Assembly: GCA_002695905.1 (NCBI GenBank)
Contig: NZQM01000105.1
Location: 1-64,000, forward strand
Direction: 5' to 3'
Source: Parvibaculum sp.
GTDB taxonomy: Bacteria > Pseudomonadota > Alphaproteobacteria > Parvibaculales > Parvibaculaceae
Length of the DNA stretch: 64,000 nt
Shown: piece after piece, positions 43,314 through 52,313 of the stretch
Numbering within the stretch: position 1 is the first letter of the stretch
Layout: each line of letters opens with the position of its first letter
Position numbers and translations under genes: made by a program
The notes under the pieces: model-generated
What the model was told of the DNA's origin: nothing
Seen by the model: the letters and a program-made list of their open reading frames with translations, nothing else
The model's database searches: none

Positions 43314-43775
43314 TTAGGGCGTGACGCTGGTGTCGCTTTCACAGGCGGCACGGAGTGCATTTTCGTGCATCCACACCAGTTCCTGGCCGTCCAGCATGAT
43401 GCGACCGTTTTCTGGCTCGTAGGTCACAGTTGCGACATCAAAGCGGCTCGTGTCCGAAATGGAGCTGTTTGGGAGCGGGTTGATGCGCACATCGAACTCA
43501 TAAATCGGGCGAAGTGCGTAGATTTCCGTGGGCTCGACATTTGCAGGAACTGTCTTTGCCCCGTTGATGGTAACGCCGGATTTGTAGGCAACATCTTCGC
43601 GTGGCTGGTGCGCTGTCACAATTGCGCAGCTCCCCGTGCTGATCTCCACGATTTCCGGCTTTGCACGCGATGCAAGGATATCTGCCCCTGCAAGGCCTGC
43701 CTCCTGTGGCACGGGATCCCCAGACGCGAAAAACCCCGCAAGGAGAATTGCTGCCATTTGTGCCTGATCGTTCAT
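43314..43775 (-). CDS. hypothetical protein
   Basis: 153-aa ORF from ATG; no family recognised; same strand directly upstream of 41457..43181. Confidence 0.6.
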   Translation of the reverse strand: MNDQAQMAAILLAGFFASGDPVPQEAGLAGADILASRAKPEIVEISTGSCAIVTAHQPREDVAYKSGVTINGAKTVPANVEPTEIYALRPIYEFDVRINPLPNSSISDTSRFDVATVTYEPENGRIMLDGQELVWMHENALRAACESDTSVTP

Positions 43776-43928
43776 GGGTTCATCCTAACGCCCACCCCTT
43801 TAAGGAGTCCTCATTTCGGGTTAACCGTCTTTCAATAAATTTGGCGAGATAACATCACAAAACACTCAAACCCTATGAAAACCGTGGCTTTTTCAGCCAG
43901 TTCGGGGGCTTACTAGGTTCAGATGAAT

Positions 43929-43937
43929 TGTGGATAA
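43929..43937 (-). promoter_or_regulatory. perfect DnaA box (TTATCCACA on minus strand)
   Basis: TGTGGATAA on plus strand in the 43776-44081 intergenic region. Confidence 0.35.
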
Positions 43938-44081
43938 CACGCTGAAAATCAGTCTTAGCACCTCTTCCGTGCTCTGAACAACAGGCGACATTCAACAATA
44001 ACCTGCGACATAAAAACATGGTGTCCTGACGATCAACCCCTTGAATTCACCTCAGAAGGTCCCTCCCGAGCAAGTTACCTG

Positions 44082-44846
44082 TCAGGTGTTCCACCAAGGC
44101 TGATCTGAGAATGCCCGCAAATCCAGTTCATGAGTCCAGGCACTGCGGTGTTGCTGCGCGAGATGAATGTAGGTTTCAGCGATCTTCTCAGGCAGCAACA
44201 AGCCGTCATGTTCCAGGCCGCGGTCCTCTCGCAGTTTCTGGAACGCTTCTTCACCCAATAGCTTGCCCAGCGTATCAGGTGCGTCGACGGCGCCATCCAC
44301 TAGTATATGCGCCACATGAATGCCCTGCGACGCCAGTTCGGCGTTGAGCGACTGGCACAGCATGCGCCGTCCCCCCACTGCAGCAGCGTGCGCATGTTGG
44401 CCCGCATTTCCACGAACCGCCGCAGTTGCCGAGGTCACGAGAATATTGCCGCTGCCCCGTTCGGCCATAATCGGTGCCACTGTGTGGGCAAGGCGAAATA
44501 GAGAGAAGGTTGCGATATGCCAGCATCTTTCAAACGCTTTGTAGCTGGTATCCGTAATGGACCAGTTGCCGATCTGGGCGCCGAGATTGAAGACGACAGT
44601 GTCAATGGGACCTACCTCCTGTTCTGTCTGGACGATCAGGTTCTCGATCACATCCGGTTCGGTTGCATCGAGAATATGTCCCTTCGCCCTTCGCCCCTCA
44701 GCCTCAATCTGAGTGACCATCCGGTCCAGTCCGTCTTTATCACTCCGTCGACAGAGAACCGAATAGTAGCCGTCGGCGGCGAACCGGCGCCCAACGCTCC
44801 CGCCAATGCCCGCGCCCGCTCCCAACACCAAACAGACTTTTTCCAT
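44082..44846 (-). CDS. SDR family NAD(P)-dependent oxidoreductase
   Basis: VCLVLGAGAGIGGSVGRRFA; VFNLGAQIGN; short-chain dehydrogenase fold. Confidence 0.85.
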   Translation of the reverse strand: MEKVCLVLGAGAGIGGSVGRRFAADGYYSVLCRRSDKDGLDRMVTQIEAEGRRAKGHILDATEPDVIENLIVQTEQEVGPIDTVVFNLGAQIGNWSITDTSYKAFERCWHIATFSLFRLAHTVAPIMAERGSGNILVTSATAAVRGNAGQHAHAAAVGGRRMLCQSLNAELASQGIHVAHILVDGAVDAPDTLGKLLGEEAFQKLREDRGLEHDGLLLPEKIAETYIHLAQQHRSAWTHELDLRAFSDQPWWNT

Positions 44847-45188
44847 GCCGCTTCTCCCGTGCGATGTTTACATGGATCGAACGTAGCAAACCTGAAACAC
44901 CTGTCGTGCTCCATTCGGGTCCCGCGGTGATCGAACATGATCAGGATGGATAGAGGGCCGCGCATTTGTGTCCCTTAAGGTTGGCTGAATTAGATTCGTT
45001 CCGAGATCGGCACAAAAAGGTTCCAAAATTGCGTGACTCAGTCGAAATCCGCCGATATATTCCCTCACCATAAAAAGGGGCTGGGTATTAAACCCAAGTC
45101 TAGGGAGGACACATCTGACCAAGAGCGGACCACATCACGCTCGGCTTCCGGGATAAACCTGATCGAAGCGCCAGATGGGATGACTGCA

Positions 45189-45221
45189 GCAAGGCCGTGG
45201 AAACGCGCCTTGCTTTTTTTT
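45189..45221 (+). terminator. orphan rho-independent terminator in intergenic space
   Basis: GCAAGGC-cgtggaaacgc-GCCTTGC-TTTTTTTT; no upstream plus-strand gene is annotated. Confidence 0.75.
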
Positions 45222-45248
45222 GTCTGCATTTCTGACATAGCTTTCATT

Positions 45249-45271
45249 TATTGACACTATTCATGTCAATA
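45249..45271. promoter_or_regulatory. palindromic operator-like site overlapping the -35 of the 45307 gene
   Basis: TATTGACA-CTATTCA-TGTCAATA (8-bp perfect arms); contains TTGACA with ACGATA 17 nt downstream. Confidence 0.65.
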
Positions 45272-45306
45272 GTACGATAGAACCTCACTTAGAGGGGGCG
45301 TCTGCC

Positions 45307-45951
45307 GTGAAAAAGGTATTCGGGTTCATTGTTGTGGTTCTTGTCGTGGTTGTTGGTGGTCTCGCCAGCTTCCTCTTTTTGGCGCCCCGCCCCGCTGACA
45401 CATCCGACGTCAGCATTTTCGAGGGCGATGCCTCACTTATTGATTATTGCGATCTGCCGGAACTTGATGGGTCGGGCCTCATGGCCTCGCAGATCCCCAA
45501 AGCCTATACGCCCGGGTGCGGTTGGGAGAGCTTCCCAAAGCCTGTGCTTGCCGAATGCACAGAACCGCTTAGTGAGGGTGTTGTGGATATGCGCGGCCTG
45601 TGGCTTGCGGAGACGGGCGCCGTCGGTCATGTTGAACGTATTGAGCAGTGCGGCAATCGAACCGTCGTCACCTCGTCAGGCATCATCCACGATTTTCACA
45701 CAGACGGGACGCTCGCCAACGGGTCACGCGACATTGAGCCACCCAGGTGCATGAATACATTGGTGTCCATTAAGTTCAACGATGAGGGCGTTATGGAGTT
45801 CAGCCCCTTTGGCTTGCCCTTCACGATCGTCACGCGCCGCATCGACGGAGACATGCTGGTTTGGACCTATCCCGCTATAGAGGGCGAAACGCGGATGAAG
45901 CGGATCTGCAAACTTCCAGACCGCGACCTCGGCTATCAGCGACGTGATTAA
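45307..45951 (+). CDS. exported/membrane-anchored hypothetical protein (possibly lipocalin-like)
   Basis: 214 aa from GTG; N-terminal TM 'VFGFIVVVLVVVVGGLASFLFLA'; 'MRGLWLAETGAVGHVERIEQCGNRTVVTSSGIIHDFHTDGT' beta-rich. Confidence 0.7.
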   Translation: MKKVFGFIVVVLVVVVGGLASFLFLAPRPADTSDVSIFEGDASLIDYCDLPELDGSGLMASQIPKAYTPGCGWESFPKPVLAECTEPLSEGVVDMRGLWLAETGAVGHVERIEQCGNRTVVTSSGIIHDFHTDGTLANGSRDIEPPRCMNTLVSIKFNDEGVMEFSPFGLPFTIVTRRIDGDMLVWTYPAIEGETRMKRICKLPDRDLGYQRRD

Positions 45952-46223
45952 TATTCTTCGTCGAAAGTGGGTGCAAACGGCAGGTCATCCAGACCAACAC
46001 CGCTATGCTCCAGGAGCCAATAGACGGCACCGAAGATCAAGGCGGACACCGCAGTGGTAATGAGGACCTTACGGATGATCTGAGGGCGGACCGGAGCGCT
46101 TGGCGCTGACCCCTCCTCGATCTCTCCAACCTCTTCCTGCGTCACGATGCCAAACGGTAGCACAACAAAGAGCGTCAACCACCAGATGATGGCGTAGGTC
46201 GCAAATCCGCTAACAAGGGTCAT
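45948..46223 (-). CDS. DUF1467 family small membrane protein
   Basis: 91 aa; 'YAIIWWLTLFVVLPFGIVTQEEVGEIEEGSAPSAPVRPQIIRK'. Confidence 0.85.
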   Translation of the reverse strand: MTLVSGFATYAIIWWLTLFVVLPFGIVTQEEVGEIEEGSAPSAPVRPQIIRKVLITTAVSALIFGAVYWLLEHSGVGLDDLPFAPTFDEEY

Positions 46224-46229
46224 GGGCGG

Positions 46230-46634
46230 CTATGCCTGTTCCAGTTCAACCAACGTGCCAAACAGGTCTTTGGGGTGAAGGAAGACAACTGGCTTCCCAT
46301 GCGCGCCAATCCGTGGCTTGCCAGTGCCTGTGATTGTCACACCGTGGTCTGTGACCTGCTCGCAGGCTGCATCAATATCGTCAACCTCGACGCAGATATG
46401 ATGGATACCACCTTTGGGGTTTTTCGCGAGGAACCCCGCGATCGGTGAATCCTCTCCCAGAGGCTCCAGAAGTTCGAGCTTGGTGTTGCCTAGATCAACA
46501 AAAACTGTCGTCACCCCATGGTCGGGCTGCGGAACCTGCTCGGAAACTTTGGCACCAAACTTCACCTTATACATCTCAGCCGCCTCGGCGATGTTTGGTA
46601 CGGCGATGGCAACGTGGTTTAGCTGACCCAGCAT
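46230..46634 (-). CDS. mce: methylmalonyl-CoA epimerase
   Basis: LNHVAIAVPNIAEAAEMYKVKFGAKVSE; GGIHHICVEVDDI; KPVVFLHPKDLFGTLVELEQ. Confidence 0.95.
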   Translation of the reverse strand: MLGQLNHVAIAVPNIAEAAEMYKVKFGAKVSEQVPQPDHGVTTVFVDLGNTKLELLEPLGEDSPIAGFLAKNPKGGIHHICVEVDDIDAACEQVTDHGVTITGTGKPRIGAHGKPVVFLHPKDLFGTLVELEQA

Positions 46635-46697
46635 TTGTAACTCCTCGTAAATCTCAAACTTCTATTTAGGCTGATGCGGGTGTCGCGGCAAGCACCT

Positions 46698-46744
46698 GAG
46701 CATTTCCAGGTGAAGTGGTCCCGGTTCACCGTCTGGAAATGCGG
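46698..46744. repeat. intergenic palindromic repeat (GCATTTCCAGGTGAAGTGG...TTCACCGTCTGGAAATGC)
   Basis: Long imperfect inverted repeat GCATTTCCAG/CTGGAAATGC with inner GGTGAA/TTCACC; resembles dispersed alphaproteobacterial (rhizobial-type) palindromes. Confidence 0.65.
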
Positions 46745-46756
46745 TGATGTAGACAA

Positions 46757-48436
46757 CTAGACCCTTGTAACGATTACTTCAACCGCTGCTTTTTTGCCCC
46801 ATTCCTTTCGGATTGCACCACGGATGGCCCGGCGCAGATACTCGCCTACCTGGGCCTCATCTTTCCGTTTCCGCTGCGGCAATTGATCCAAGGCGCTATC
46901 CAAGGCGTCATAGGCGCGTTCGTCAAAACGCACTCCACAATTGTCTCGCTCCGGCAATCCGATCAAACGGATTTCAGGGTCTCCCTGTACTGCGCCCTTT
47001 TCGTTGAGCGCGACAGAAACGAACACAGCACCGGCAAACCCCAAGCGCCGCCGTTCTTGGATGCCAGCATCCCAGGATGGCACGAGAACATCGCCATCCA
47101 TTACGACGCGGCCTGACGGAACCTCATCCACTACTTCTGCTGTGCCGGGCGCGAGACGGACCATATCCCCATTCTGGATGACCAGTGTCTCAGGCACCTG
47201 CAGCTCCTTCGCCAGCGCGGCGTGCTCCAGCAAGTGTCGGGCTTCGCCATGGACCGGGATTGCCACTTCGGGTTTGATCCATTGATACATGGCTGTCAGC
47301 TCGTCACGACATGGGTGACCGGAGACATGGACAAAATGATCTTTCTCAGTGATCACCCGTACACCAGACCGCGCGAGATCGTTCTGCATCTCGAAGATGG
47401 CAACATCATTTCCCGGGATAATCCGTGAGGAGAAAATCACCGTGTCCCCTTCCTCCAGGACGATGTCACGATGAGTATCAGCTGCAATTCGTGCGAGCGC
47501 CGCCCGGGGTTCGCCTTGAGAACCCGTGCAAAGAAACAACACTTTGTCTTTGGGGAGATAACCTGCGTCCTCGGCCTTGACAAAAGGCGGCAGGTTTTTC
47601 AGGTGACCAGTATCGCGCGCCGCGGCGATCACACGGAACATGGACCTGCCCGCTAGGACGACATGTCGACCGTTCGCTTCCGCCGCCCGGATAATACTTT
47701 CCAGACGTGCAACGTTCGATGCAAAAGTCGTAACCACAACCCGTCCATCCAGCCCGGCAATCAGGTCTGTAAGACTGGTCCCGACGTCAGCTTCAGAGCC
47801 CGCCTCGCCGGGCGTGAAGACGTTGGTGCTGTCGCAAACAATTGCGCGCACGCCCTCTTCCCCAATTTCGGCCAGACGCTTGCTGTCCAGTGTTTCACCG
47901 ATCACCGGGCTCGAGTCGATTTTCCAATCGCCGGTATGCATGACGGTACCAAGCGTTGTTCGGATGGCCAATGCATTGGGTTCAGGGATCGAGTGGGTCA
48001 GCGTGACGAATTCGATATCAAAGGGCCCAAGATTAAACCGTGCGCCCAAGTCTACAATGTTGAGTGGAACGTCCTGCTCGATCCCAGCCTCAATCAGCTT
48101 GCCCTTCACAAGTTCTGCGGTGAACGGTGTTGCATAAACGGGACATCTCAGCTTCGGCCAGAGATGCGCGACAGCCCCGATATGATCTTCATGGGCGTGG
48201 GTGAGGACAATGGCAATCAGATCCTGCCGATGCTCTTCAATAAAGGTTGGATCTGGCATGATCACGTCTACGCCTGGTGTTCGCCCGTCGGAGAAGGTGA
48301 CACCCAGATCCACCATGATCCACTTGCGGTCTTCGTCGGTCCCAAACCCGTACAGGTTCAGGTTCATGCCAATTTCGCCCGTGCCCCCTAAGGGAACGAA
48401 AACGAGCTCTGCTTTGTCAAGTGAATTGCGATCCAT
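46757..48436 (-). CDS. rnj: ribonuclease J
   Basis: LGGTGEIGMNLNLYGFG, LTHAHEDHIGAV, HTGDWKID, HVSGHPCRDEL, PVHGEARHLLEHAALA. Confidence 0.95.
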   Translation of the reverse strand: MDRNSLDKAELVFVPLGGTGEIGMNLNLYGFGTDEDRKWIMVDLGVTFSDGRTPGVDVIMPDPTFIEEHRQDLIAIVLTHAHEDHIGAVAHLWPKLRCPVYATPFTAELVKGKLIEAGIEQDVPLNIVDLGARFNLGPFDIEFVTLTHSIPEPNALAIRTTLGTVMHTGDWKIDSSPVIGETLDSKRLAEIGEEGVRAIVCDSTNVFTPGEAGSEADVGTSLTDLIAGLDGRVVVTTFASNVARLESIIRAAEANGRHVVLAGRSMFRVIAAARDTGHLKNLPPFVKAEDAGYLPKDKVLFLCTGSQGEPRAALARIAADTHRDIVLEEGDTVIFSSRIIPGNDVAIFEMQNDLARSGVRVITEKDHFVHVSGHPCRDELTAMYQWIKPEVAIPVHGEARHLLEHAALAKELQVPETLVIQNGDMVRLAPGTAEVVDEVPSGRVVMDGDVLVPSWDAGIQERRRLGFAGAVFVSVALNEKGAVQGDPEIRLIGLPERDNCGVRFDERAYDALDSALDQLPQRKRKDEAQVGEYLRRAIRGAIRKEWGKKAAVEVIVTRV

Positions 48437-48444
48437 GCCTTACC

Positions 48445-49227
48445 TTACCGGTCAGCGCCACTGCCGCCAAAAAAGACGTCGCCAGCGGCAATCTGCTGCA
48501 CGACACCCGATGGCAGGCGCAATTGAAGAGCTCCATCTTCAGACAAGTCCTCAAACGTCCCCACAAGCGTTTCATCTGAGAGGCGCACCGTGATTTCTTG
48601 TCCGACACCCCGCGCGCGCTTTAGCCAAGCCTCCCGAATTGCGTTGAAACCTCCAGGCTGCTGCCAGGTCGCGTACCACCTGTCAAAAGCGGCTGCGAGA
48701 GCGGTTAGAGCACTTTCTACACTGCAGGCGATACCACTTTCTGCCTGAAGGCTTGTCGCGGGATAAGGTGTAGTTTCGGGGAAATGAACCAGGTTCAAAC
48801 CAATGCCAATGGCAAGCCAGCTTACTTCCGAGCCACCCGTGCTTTCGGACTCCAAAAGAATGCCACTTGCCTTCTTGCCGTCGATCAGAAGGTCATTTGG
48901 CCATTTGAGGCTCACCCTGGCCGCAACTTCATCTGGCAGAAGGAACGATGCTGCGTCATGGAGTGCCAATCCCGCCACAAAGGAAAGTTCTCCTGCCTCA
49001 GCTGGACCGCATCCCGGTCTGAGCAGGAGCGTGCACATGAGATTGCCAACTGGTGAAGTCCAAGCCCGACCTCGACGCCCCCGGCCCGCTGTCTGAGTGT
49101 CCGCGACGATCCACATAGGACCACTCATTCCACTAGCAGCCAGGCGTTTGGCCTCTTCATTGGTGGAGTCAATCTCGCCGTGGCGGTTCAGCCCATATCC
49201 TGCAGGAACAGCGAGAATGTCTGGCAT
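48445..49227 (-). CDS. birA: biotin--[acetyl-CoA-carboxylase] ligase
   Basis: DSTNEEAKRLA, QTAGRGRRGRAWTSPVGNLMCTLLLRP, LKWPNDLLIDGKKASGILLES. Confidence 0.94.
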   Translation of the reverse strand: MPDILAVPAGYGLNRHGEIDSTNEEAKRLAASGMSGPMWIVADTQTAGRGRRGRAWTSPVGNLMCTLLLRPGCGPAEAGELSFVAGLALHDAASFLLPDEVAARVSLKWPNDLLIDGKKASGILLESESTGGSEVSWLAIGIGLNLVHFPETTPYPATSLQAESGIACSVESALTALAAAFDRWYATWQQPGGFNAIREAWLKRARGVGQEITVRLSDETLVGTFEDLSEDGALQLRLPSGVVQQIAAGDVFFGGSGADR

Positions 49228-49230
49228 TCC

Positions 49231-50745
49231 CTAGTGCGCAGACTCAGCTGGTACCGCAGGCGCTTCTTCGCTGCCAGCTTCAGCTGCTTCCACCGTCGGA
49301 ACCAGAGAATTTGCAGCGCCTTCCGCCATCTTCAACACCGGCATCGGGTAAAGAATGAACAAGAGCGTGAACAGGGCCGATACCGCGAGTACCGCTCTAA
49401 TCTCCGATTCCATGGGACCGGCGAATGCAGGTGCTGGATTGTCGAAATAGATGATCTTCACAACGCGCAGATAGTAGAAGGCTCCGACGACGCTCGCCAG
49501 CACACCGATAATCGCAAGTGCATAGAGCCCAGCATTGATGGCAGCGAGGAACACGTAGAATTTCGCAAAGAACCCCGCGAGGGGCGGAATGCCTGCAAGT
49601 GAGAACATGAGCATGGCAAAGACCGCAGCGAGCATTGGCTGGTTCTGCGAGAGACCCGCAAGATCGGAGATCTCTTCAACCGGACCTTCTTTGTGCCGCA
49701 TCGCCAGGATGCAGCAGAAGACGCCCGCATTCATGATCAGGTAGATGGTGAGATAGATCACCACGCCCTTCACGCCTTCGGGTGTGCCTGCGGCGAGACC
49801 GACGAGCGCAAAGCCCATATGCCCGATGGAGGAATAAGCCATCAGTCGTTTGATGTTGGTTTGACCAATCGCAGCGAAGGCGCCGAGCGCCATTGAGGCG
49901 ATAGAGATAAACACGACGACCTGCTGCCATTGGAAGACAGCATCTGCGAAACCGCCATACATCACGCGCAGTAAGAGCGCCATGGCCGCGATTTTGGGCG
50001 CAGCGGCGAAGAAGGCCGTCACAGGCGTTGGGGCACCTTCATACACATCTGGCGTCCACATATGGAATGGGACGGCGGAGATTTTGAATGCCAGACCAGC
50101 AAGCAAGAAAACCAGCCCGAAAACGAGGCCCGTCGACATGCCGTTCAGCGCGATCACCCCGGCGAGCACATCAAAGTTCGTGGTGCCGGAGAAGCCGTAA
50201 ATCAGCGATGCCCCGTAAAGCAGCATGCCAGAGGCAAGCGCGCCGAGGACGAAATATTTAAGACCTGCCTCTGTAGAGCGGGTGTTGTCGCGATGGAAGG
50301 AGGCAACGACGTAGAGCGCGAGGCTCTGAAGCTCAAGCCCCATATAGAGCGCGATCAACCCGTTCGCAGAGACCATCATCATCATGCCAAGCGTGGCAAG
50401 CAGGATCAGAACAGGAAACTCAAACCGATCAATGTTTTCGCGCGCCATGAAGCCCTGGGCCATGACAATGGCGATGGCGGAACCGGCAAGCACCAGAGAC
50501 TTCATGACTACAGCAAAGCCATCCATCACGAATGCGCCGCCAAAAGTCAAAACCCGGCCGTCGGGTTGGCTGATCACCGCAAAGGCGGCCACAATCAGCA
50601 GCACAATGGACCCACTACTGACAGCGCGGCTTGACGACCCATCACCTCTAAACACACCGATTAAAAGCAGCGCCATTGCACCGACAGCAAGGATAATTTC
50701 CGCTAGGGCGGGACTTAAGTCCGGCATGGCGAGGGCGGTTTCCAT
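49231..50745 (-). CDS. nuoN: NADH-quinone oxidoreductase subunit N
   Basis: Polytopic Mrp-type; distal gene of the nuo operon. Confidence 0.95.
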   Translation of the reverse strand: METALAMPDLSPALAEIILAVGAMALLLIGVFRGDGSSSRAVSSGSIVLLIVAAFAVISQPDGRVLTFGGAFVMDGFAVVMKSLVLAGSAIAIVMAQGFMARENIDRFEFPVLILLATLGMMMMVSANGLIALYMGLELQSLALYVVASFHRDNTRSTEAGLKYFVLGALASGMLLYGASLIYGFSGTTNFDVLAGVIALNGMSTGLVFGLVFLLAGLAFKISAVPFHMWTPDVYEGAPTPVTAFFAAAPKIAAMALLLRVMYGGFADAVFQWQQVVVFISIASMALGAFAAIGQTNIKRLMAYSSIGHMGFALVGLAAGTPEGVKGVVIYLTIYLIMNAGVFCCILAMRHKEGPVEEISDLAGLSQNQPMLAAVFAMLMFSLAGIPPLAGFFAKFYVFLAAINAGLYALAIIGVLASVVGAFYYLRVVKIIYFDNPAPAFAGPMESEIRAVLAVSALFTLLFILYPMPVLKMAEGAANSLVPTVEAAEAGSEEAPAVPAESAH

Positions 50746-50774
50746 AGTTTATGTATCTCCAGACGTCTTGCGTG

Positions 50775-52313
50775 TTAGCGGCCGAAGCCAGCCCAAGCAA
50801 AGTCAAATGTGCCCCCGCCGGCCACTTCATGGGCCTCCACAGCAGCGGTGTAGTTCGCGACCAGATTGTCGACGGAAACGGCGGTCACATCGAGAATTGG
50901 CAGCGGGTACACACCAAAGAATATTATCGCAGCAATGAGCGGCGCTAATGTCGCGAGCTCTCGCGGGCTCACGTCTTTGATGTTCTTTAACGTGTCTTTT
51001 TCCAATTCGCCAAATACAACGCGGCGATAGAGGTAAAGCGCATAACAGGCTGACAAGATAACCCCAATTGTAGCCAAAAATGCTATCCAGGAGCTCACCT
51101 GAAACACGCCGACAATGGTCAGGAATTCGCCGACAAACCCACTGGTGCCCGGTAGGCCCACATTCGCCATGGTGAAGACCATTAAGGCAAACGCATAGAT
51201 CGGCATCCGACTGACGAGACCACCATAGGCTGCGATCTCGCGGGTATGCATCCGGTCATAAACAACCCCAACGCTGAGGAAGAGCCCGGCGGAGATCCAT
51301 CCGTGGGAAAGCATCTGAAAGATGCCACCCTGCACGCCCTGGATTGTGGCCGCAAAGATCCCCATGGTCACAAAACCCATATGAGCGACGGAAGAATAAG
51401 CAATCAGTTTTTTCACATCTTCCTGCACCAGCGCGACCAGCGAGGTGTAGATGATCGCAACCACCGACAATCCGAATACCAATGGTGCAAAGAAATCAGA
51501 CGCAACCGGGAACATGGGCAGAGAGAAGCGCAGGAACCCATAGCCTCCCATCTTCAACAAGATGCCTGCAAGGATAACTGACCCCGCTGTGGGTGCTTCC
51601 ACGTGGGCGTCAGGCAACCAGGTATGCATAGGCCACATGGGTATTTTTACCGCGAAGGACGCGAAGAAGGCGAGCCACAGCCAGGTTTGCATGCCAGCCG
51701 GGAAGTCATAGGCGAGCAGCGTTGGAATGTCGGTCGTGCCGACTTGCCAGTACATCGCCATGATGGCGAGCAACATGAGAACGGAGCCTGCCAGCGTGTA
51801 GAGGAAGAACTTGAAACTTGCATAGACGCGCCGTGCGCCACCCCAGACACCGATGATCAGGAACATCGGAATAAGGCCCGCTTCGAAAAAGAGATAAAAG
51901 AGCACCAGATCCAGGGAGCTGAAGACGCCAATCATCAGCGTTTCAAGGATCAGGAAGGCGATCATGTATTCCTTCACACGGGTCTGGATTGCTTCCCAAC
52001 TCGCCAGAATACAGAACGGCATCAGGAAAGTTGTCAGGATCACAAACAGCATTGAGATGCCGTCAACGCCCATATGGTAGTTGATCGCACCGCCGAGCCA
52101 TTCGCCTTGCTCGACAAACTGGAACTCTGCTGTCGACTTATCAAAGCCGAACCAGATCGACAGAGAGCCGATAAAGGTGATGGCGGTGACCCAAAACGCC
52201 GTCCACCTGGCGTTGCGAGCCTCAACCTCTTCATCCGCACGGATCATGAGAATGACCAACGCGCCAACGAGCGGCAGGAACGTAATGATGGATAGGACTG
52301 GAATTCCAAACAT
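50775..52313 (-). CDS. nuoM: NADH-quinone oxidoreductase subunit M
   Basis: [34 protein letters not shown]. Confidence 0.97.
   Translation of the reverse strand: MFGIPVLSIITFLPLVGALVILMIRADEEVEARNARWTAFWVTAITFIGSLSIWFGFDKSTAEFQFVEQGEWLGGAINYHMGVDGISMLFVILTTFLMPFCILASWEAIQTRVKEYMIAFLILETLMIGVFSSLDLVLFYLFFEAGLIPMFLIIGVWGGARRVYASFKFFLYTLAGSVLMLLAIMAMYWQVGTTDIPTLLAYDFPAGMQTWLWLAFFASFAVKIPMWPMHTWLPDAHVEAPTAGSVILAGILLKMGGYGFLRFSLPMFPVASDFFAPLVFGLSVVAIIYTSLVALVQEDVKKLIAYSSVAHMGFVTMGIFAATIQGVQGGIFQMLSHGWISAGLFLSVGVVYDRMHTREIAAYGGLVSRMPIYAFALMVFTMANVGLPGTSGFVGEFLTIVGVFQVSSWIAFLATIGVILSACYALYLYRRVVFGELEKDTLKNIKDVSPRELATLAPLIAAIIFFGVYPLPILDVTAVSVDNLVANYTAAVEAHEVAGGGTFDFAWAGFGR

Noticed and set aside
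42732-43838. 368-aa plus-strand ORF
   Set aside because: Antisense to the exported 574-aa CDS and the 153-aa CDS; low-complexity basic/His/Arg-rich translation with no recognisable domain, whereas the minus frames show a signal peptide and normal composition
45033-45254. 73-aa plus-strand ORF in the intergenic region before 45307
   Set aside because: Runs straight through the orphan terminator hairpin and T tract, no clear SD; more likely non-coding
47663-48391. 242-aa plus-strand ORF opposite rnj
   Set aside because: Shadow ORF; the minus strand encodes canonical RNase J motifs
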